The notes beneath the pieces were generated by a model. It saw only the letters and a list, made by a program, of their open reading frames with translations. It was not told where the DNA came from and searched no databases. Below are positions 60,345 to 63,593 of a stretch of DNA of 63,593 nt, in pieces. A program made the translations under genes and the position numbers. Numbering within the stretch: position 1 is the stretch's first letter; each line of letters opens with the position of its first letter. The stretch covers positions 1 to 63,593 of the forward strand of contig JBNRMJ010000030.1 in the NCBI GenBank assembly GCA_050309435.1. The letters run 5' to 3'. This DNA is from CAYXVJ01 sp050309435 (GTDB lineage: Bacteria; Bacillota; Clostridia; Saccharofermentanales; Fastidiosipilaceae).

Positions 60345-60785
60345 TCAAACCGGCGTGTCTGCCGTGTTTCCCGGGTTAGCGTCGCAATCGTCGCAGTAAC
60401 CGTAGATTTCCACTTTATGACCCTGAACGGTAAAGCCGGGTACCTCGACTCGCTCCAGCGACTCTTCGATCGGGCAGATATCCAGAGCGATCACCTTATG
60501 GCACTCCAAACAAATGGCAAAGTGCGTATGCGTGTTACGGTTAAGCTGATAGACCACGAGTCCTGCATCCAGCATCGAATCCTTCAGCACAAGTTCATGA
60601 GAGACGAGCGTTTCGAGCGTGCGGTAAACGGTGGATTGGGCGATAGATATATCTTTTCCCAAAAGCGAGGTAAAAATATCGAGGGCGGACAGCGGCTTTT
60701 TCGCGTCGCGAAGTTCGCGGAGAACATATTCGCGAGTCTTGGTTTTCTTCAGGCCTTCCGGCCACTGTACTTCAAATGCGGGCAT
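60345..60785 (-). CDS. zur: Fur-family metalloregulator, probably Zur
   Basis: A 146-aa Fur-family repressor. The HTH region is SIAQSTVYRTLETLVSHELV; metal-binding parts are HTHTHFAICLECHKVIALDIC and YGYCDDCD with two CxxC pairs for structural zinc. ATG 60785 follows AAAGGAG at 9 bases; GTG 60791 is too close. It is the last gene of the zinc-type ABC operon, 27 bases after the permease, so zinc sensing (Zur) is the best guess, though PerR or Fur cannot be excluded. Confidence 0.85.
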   Translation of the reverse strand: MPAFEVQWPEGLKKTKTREYVLRELRDAKKPLSALDIFTSLLGKDISIAQSTVYRTLETLVSHELVLKDSMLDAGLVVYQLNRNTHTHFAICLECHKVIALDICPIEESLERVEVPGFTVQGHKVEIYGYCDDCDANPGNTADTPV

Positions 60786-60812
60786 CTGCACGGACTCCTT
60801 TCAATGGAGGGT

Positions 60813-61661
60813 TTATCGCCGGGCGCGGCTTCGCTTCGGGCGAAGCAACGCTGCTTTTTTCAAGATAAGGATAATGATCAAGCTGACAACACCGATCAAA
60901 ACAATGGTACCGCCGGGCTTGAGACTCTGATAAAAAGAGAGAATCAGTCCCGATATCGTAAAGAATATGGCGAAGCCGATGGACCAGAGCACGGTCTGCT
61001 TGTAGGACCTGGCCACTTGCATCGCACAGGCTGCGGGAACGACCATGAGAGATGACACTACGAGCGCTCCGACCGTTCTCGCCGCGACCGAAACGGTCAC
61101 GGCCGTTAAAATGGTGAAAATAAAGTTAATGAAGTTCACCTGTATACCTGCCAGGCGCGCGGACCGTTCGTCCAGCGAGATATAAAACAATTCCCGGAAT
61201 AAGAACACAAAGAGCAAAAGAACAACGACGCTGACAACGACAACCAGCTGCAATTCGAAATCGCTGATGGTCACGATGCTTCCGAAGAGAAAGCTGTTGA
61301 AGTTCGATGAATTGGGAACAAATCCCGAGAGCACACCGGTCAGACCCACGGCAGCGGACATCACGATGGCAGTCGCCATTTCGGCGTATTTAGGGATACG
61401 ACGGCGAATCGCTTCGATGCTGAGCGCCGCCAGAATCGAGACCGCGATCGCACCGACGATCGGGTTAATACCCATCACGAGACCTGCCGATACACCGGCC
61501 AGCGAAGAATGCGACAAGGTATCTCCGATCATGGACAGGCGTTTGAGGACCACGATGATGCCGATACAAGGCACGATAATCGCCAGTAAAAGACCCACCA
61601 GAATGGCGCGGCGCATGAACGCATATTCCAGTATGCCCAGGGCAAGCAAATTCGTAATCAT
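60813..61661 (-). CDS. znuB: Zinc/manganese ABC permease
   Basis: A 282-aa permease with about eight spans. The family motifs LKRLSMIGDTLSHSSLAG and TVGALVVSSLMVVPAA are present. It forms the membrane channel for zinc or manganese uptake with ZnuC and ZnuA. Its ATG overlaps the ZnuC stop by four bases. It has a short basic C-terminus. Confidence 0.92.
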   Translation of the reverse strand: MITNLLALGILEYAFMRRAILVGLLLAIIVPCIGIIVVLKRLSMIGDTLSHSSLAGVSAGLVMGINPIVGAIAVSILAALSIEAIRRRIPKYAEMATAIVMSAAVGLTGVLSGFVPNSSNFNSFLFGSIVTISDFELQLVVVVSVVVLLLFVFLFRELFYISLDERSARLAGIQVNFINFIFTILTAVTVSVAARTVGALVVSSLMVVPAACAMQVARSYKQTVLWSIGFAIFFTISGLILSFYQSLKPGGTIVLIGVVSLIIILILKKAALLRPKRSRARR

Positions 61662-62404
61662 AATACGGCCTCCACATGCGGATGTGTGTGACGATGCTTA
61701 ATCTCTTCTTCTACCTGACGAGCATCGAGTTCGACTAGCGAACCTTCCTCCAGACACAACACACGGCTGACATAATCAGCCGAACGCGGCAGATCATGAG
61801 TAACCATGATAACCGTGCGGCCGGTCTTTTGATTCAAATAGGCCAGTTTTTTATAGAGTAAATCCACATTATGAGCATCCACGCCTGTCGTGGGTTCGTC
61901 CAGGATCAGCAGTTCCGGATCGCTGACCAGGACTCTGGCGAGCATGACCCGCTGGAGCTGACCGCCGGATAACTCGCCGAGCATGCGTTTGGAGTAATCC
62001 TGCATCTCGACTTCGGCCAGGGCCTCGAGGGCAGCCTTTCGCTCGGCTTTACCCGTACGTCCGAAGCGTTTGCTTTTACTATAGAGATTGGCCGTGATGA
62101 CTTCCATCACGGTGGCAGGGAAGTTATTGTACTGCTGAATACTGTTCTGAGGAACATAACCGATCAGCGGCCATTGTTTAAAGGACGAGGCATTTTTACC
62201 GAAGAGGCGAACCGATCCTTCCTGCAGATCCAGCTCGCCCAGAAGAACTCGCATAAGCGTGCTCTTGCCGCTGCCGTTGGCCCCGATAATGGCAACGAAA
62301 TCACCTTTATTAATCCGGAAGTTGACGTCCCCGAAGACCATCTCGCTCTCGTAGCGATAAGAAAGGCCGGATACCTCGATAATGCTTGTCTGCTCGTCTT
62401 TCAT
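61658..62404 (-). CDS. znuC: Zinc/manganese ABC ATP-binding protein
   Basis: A 248-aa ATPase with Walker A GANGSGKST, signature LSGGQLQRV, Walker B LLILDEPTTGVD and switch His in VTHDL. The C-terminal end is His-rich (KHRHTHPHVEA), as in several zinc transporters. Its ATG follows the ZnuA stop without any gap. It drives metal uptake with ZnuB. Confidence 0.93.
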   Translation of the reverse strand: MKDEQTSIIEVSGLSYRYESEMVFGDVNFRINKGDFVAIIGANGSGKSTLMRVLLGELDLQEGSVRLFGKNASSFKQWPLIGYVPQNSIQQYNNFPATVMEVITANLYSKSKRFGRTGKAERKAALEALAEVEMQDYSKRMLGELSGGQLQRVMLARVLVSDPELLILDEPTTGVDAHNVDLLYKKLAYLNQKTGRTVIMVTHDLPRSADYVSRVLCLEEGSLVELDARQVEEEIKHRHTHPHVEAVL

Positions 62405-63370
62405 TTAATTCAGCCCCTTTTTCAGTGCCTCGAGATTTTCGCGCATAACCGTAAAGTAGTTCTTCCCTGCCCGGATCTCATCCTCGCCGAGTCCTTCGAA
62501 AGGATTCAGGCGAAGAATCTCTCCGCCGAGATCGTCGGCCAGCATACGTGTGATATTGCCCGCTTCGACGCCTTCATAGTAGACAGTCGTGATACCGGCT
62601 GCTTTCGCCAGATCAATGACCTTGGCCAGTTGCCGGGGATCCGGTTCGCTGCCGTGCACGTTATTTATCGCAATTTGCTCGAGATTGTAGGCCTCGGCCA
62701 GATAATGAAAAGCTTCGTGCTCTACAATGAAGCTCTTATGTTTGCTCTGATCCAAAACGGCATGGTACTCGTCATCGAGTTTCTCAATTTCGGTTTTCGC
62801 ATCGGAGAAGTTTTTCTCGAAAACAGCCTTCGATTCCGGTTTGAGTTCGATTAAACCGTCGCGAATCGTCTCCATCTGGGCGAGCGCCAAAAAGGGATCC
62901 AGCCAGACATGAGGATCGACACCGTCATGCGAGTGGCCGCCCTCATCGTCTTGATCCTCTTCATGTTCGTGCCCCTCGTCCGTGTCATGACCATGTTCGG
63001 CAGCTTCCAGATCCCGGGTTGTTTCAATCACCAGTAAACTGTCGTTTTCAATGCCCCGCAGCACATCGTCCACCCAGCTTTCCATCGCCATACCGTTATA
63101 TATAAAGGCATCCGCTTCTTCAAGTTGGATAATATCCTGAGGCGAAGGTTCCCAATCGTGGGCTTCGACACCGAAAGGAACCAGATTTATTACTTCGACT
63201 TCATCACCGGCGATCAAGCGGGTAAAGTCGTACATGGTATAAAAACTGCTGTATACCCGAGGACGATCGTCACCCGGTTTACCCGAATCGCCGTTACTTG
63301 CCCGACATGACATCAAGGCTGTTGCAACTAGCAGAGTCGTTAGCAAGACTGTTACGCTCTTTTTTTTCAT
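62405..63370 (-). CDS. znuA: Zinc-binding lipoprotein of ABC transporter
   Basis: A 321-aa lipoprotein of the cluster A-I metal receptors. The signal peptide starts MKKKSVTVLL and ends in lipobox LMSC. Metal-site residues are the His in VEAHDWEPSP, His in DPHVWLDP, His in EHEAFHYL and Asp/Glu in the C-terminal lobe (YYEGVEAG). A His/Asp/Glu-rich loop (about residues 125-155) is typical of zinc receptors, so zinc is favoured over manganese. Start codons between 63370 and 63391 are possible; 63370 gives the best signal peptide. Confidence 0.93.
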   Translation of the reverse strand: MKKKSVTVLLTTLLVATALMSCRASNGDSGKPGDDRPRVYSSFYTMYDFTRLIAGDEVEVINLVPFGVEAHDWEPSPQDIIQLEEADAFIYNGMAMESWVDDVLRGIENDSLLVIETTRDLEAAEHGHDTDEGHEHEEDQDDEGGHSHDGVDPHVWLDPFLALAQMETIRDGLIELKPESKAVFEKNFSDAKTEIEKLDDEYHAVLDQSKHKSFIVEHEAFHYLAEAYNLEQIAINNVHGSEPDPRQLAKVIDLAKAAGITTVYYEGVEAGNITRMLADDLGGEILRLNPFEGLGEDEIRAGKNYFTVMRENLEALKKGLN

Positions 63371-63392
63371 TATCATACTCATCCCATTCAAT

Positions 63393-63407
63393 TGCGAATC
63401 ATTCGCA
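63393..63407. promoter_or_regulatory. Fur-family 7-1-7 operator (Zur box)
   Basis: TGCGAAT-C-ATTCGCA is a perfect 7-1-7 inverted repeat, the form bound by Fur, Zur and PerR. It overlaps the expected transcription start of the znu operon, whose last gene encodes a Fur-family regulator. Confidence 0.8.
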
Positions 63408-63413
63408 TTTGCA

Positions 63414-63443
63414 ATTATAGGGTTGCAGGAAATGCTGTGTCAA
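63414..63443 (-). promoter_or_regulatory. Promoter of the znuACB-zur operon
   Basis: On the minus strand TTGACA and TATAAT, both perfect consensus, are 18 bases apart. The Zur box begins 7 bases downstream of the -10 box. Confidence 0.85.
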
Positions 63444-63471
63444 GCACTTTTAACGTATTACATACAAGAAA

Positions 63472-63522
63472 ACTCCTCCCCGTTCTCACGCAGTGTTCGT
63501 CTGCGGCATGGCGGGAAGGAGT
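63472..63522 (-). terminator. Terminator of a gene beyond the right edge
   Basis: ACTCCTCCCCG pairs with CGGGAAGGAGT, with an inner CGCAG/CTGCG stem. On the minus strand it is followed by TTTTCTT, so it would end a gene entering from the right. The last 70 bases hold no recognisable gene. Confidence 0.6.
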
Positions 63523-63593
63523 CTTCCTGATGATGGTTTGTTACTTTAGATGATAGCTCTTAAATGGCACAGGTTACTTCGCAACGTGGATCG

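Noticed and set aside
1..63593. CRISPR array, tRNA, rRNA, insertion sequence or prophage
   Set aside because: No spaced direct repeats, cloverleaf-like or rRNA-like stretches, transposase or phage structural genes were recognised on either strand.

Overview
The window looks like a chromosomal stretch of an anaerobic, low-oxygen-adapted Bacillota (Firmicutes) bacterium, most likely a Clostridia-type fermenter. Reasons: AGGAGG-type ribosome binding sites before nearly every gene, a fused AdhE, a LytTR/DUF3021 pair, LplB/YtcP-type sugar permeases, a UMF1-type transporter, a PyrR-type attenuator ahead of a uracil permease, lipoboxes of the Gram-positive type and a hemerythrin/PAS (DUF438) sensor. 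Genus cannot be fixed from the sequence. I see no rRNA, tRNA, CRISPR array, prophage or insertion sequence.

Layout. 1-3.7 kb: an EutH-like permease (-), then a PAF-acetylhydrolase-like membrane esterase with a LytTR regulator and DUF3021 protein (+). 3.7-13.5 kb: a sugar/glycoside regulon. A LacI-type regulator (+) is divergent from a seven-gene minus-strand operon (cytosolic beta-propeller, solute-binding lipoprotein, two permeases, VOC protein, Gfo/Idh/MocA oxidoreductase, TIM-barrel isomerase). The regulator is followed by a second VOC protein and an SDR. Two AACACGTGTT palindromes in the divergent spacer are probable operators. 13.7-18 kb: UMF1 transporter, membrane-type phosphodiesterase, YdcF protein and a PdaA-like deacetylase that lacks the usual catalytic Asp. 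18-22 kb: an mhq-like quinone/electrophile operon (two MhqO-type dioxygenases, MarR regulator, MhqD-type esterase, frameshifted flavin reductase) with MhqR-box-like CGAATTCG sites. 22-28 kb: acetyltransferase, M20 amidohydrolase, aldo/keto reductase plus CatE-like VOC protein, inositol-phosphatase-like protein, esterase.

27.8-31.2 kb holds the least explained locus: a strong 14-bp hairpin, a six-cysteine 66-aa peptide ORF with a good ribosome binding site, and a 1018-aa orphan FtsX-like permease with no ATPase gene nearby. 31.5-33.8 kb: small operon (P-loop kinase, alpha/alpha-toroid protein, DUF1801, DUF6054). 33.9-40.8 kb: adhE (-), then FAD oxidoreductase, glutathione peroxidase, nucleotidyltransferase, methyltransferase and aldo/keto reductase. 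40.9-46.4 kb: GH95 fucosidase with RidA (-), TspO-like protein, alanine dehydrogenase, DUF1232 protein. 46.4-49.1 kb: YflT-like stress protein, uracil permease under a PyrR attenuator, and a broken CAP-domain gene. 49.2-52.5 kb: three-gene ABC-2 exporter. 52.5-57.8 kb: AEC transporter, XRE regulator with SHOCT-like tail and a small partner, an aldo/keto reductase whose ribosome binding site can be masked by a hairpin, and Tex. 57.8-60.2 kb: FNR/CRP regulator divergent from DUF1858 and DUF438/HHE/PAS genes. 60.3-63.4 kb: znuACB-zur operon with a Fur-family 7-1-7 operator on a near-consensus promoter.

Recurring themes are electrophile/redox defence (three aldo/keto reductases, five VOC-fold genes, GPx, RidA, MhqR-like regulation) and glycan use (ABC sugar uptake, GH95). 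All functions are inferred by reading translated sequence and motifs; no database search was run.
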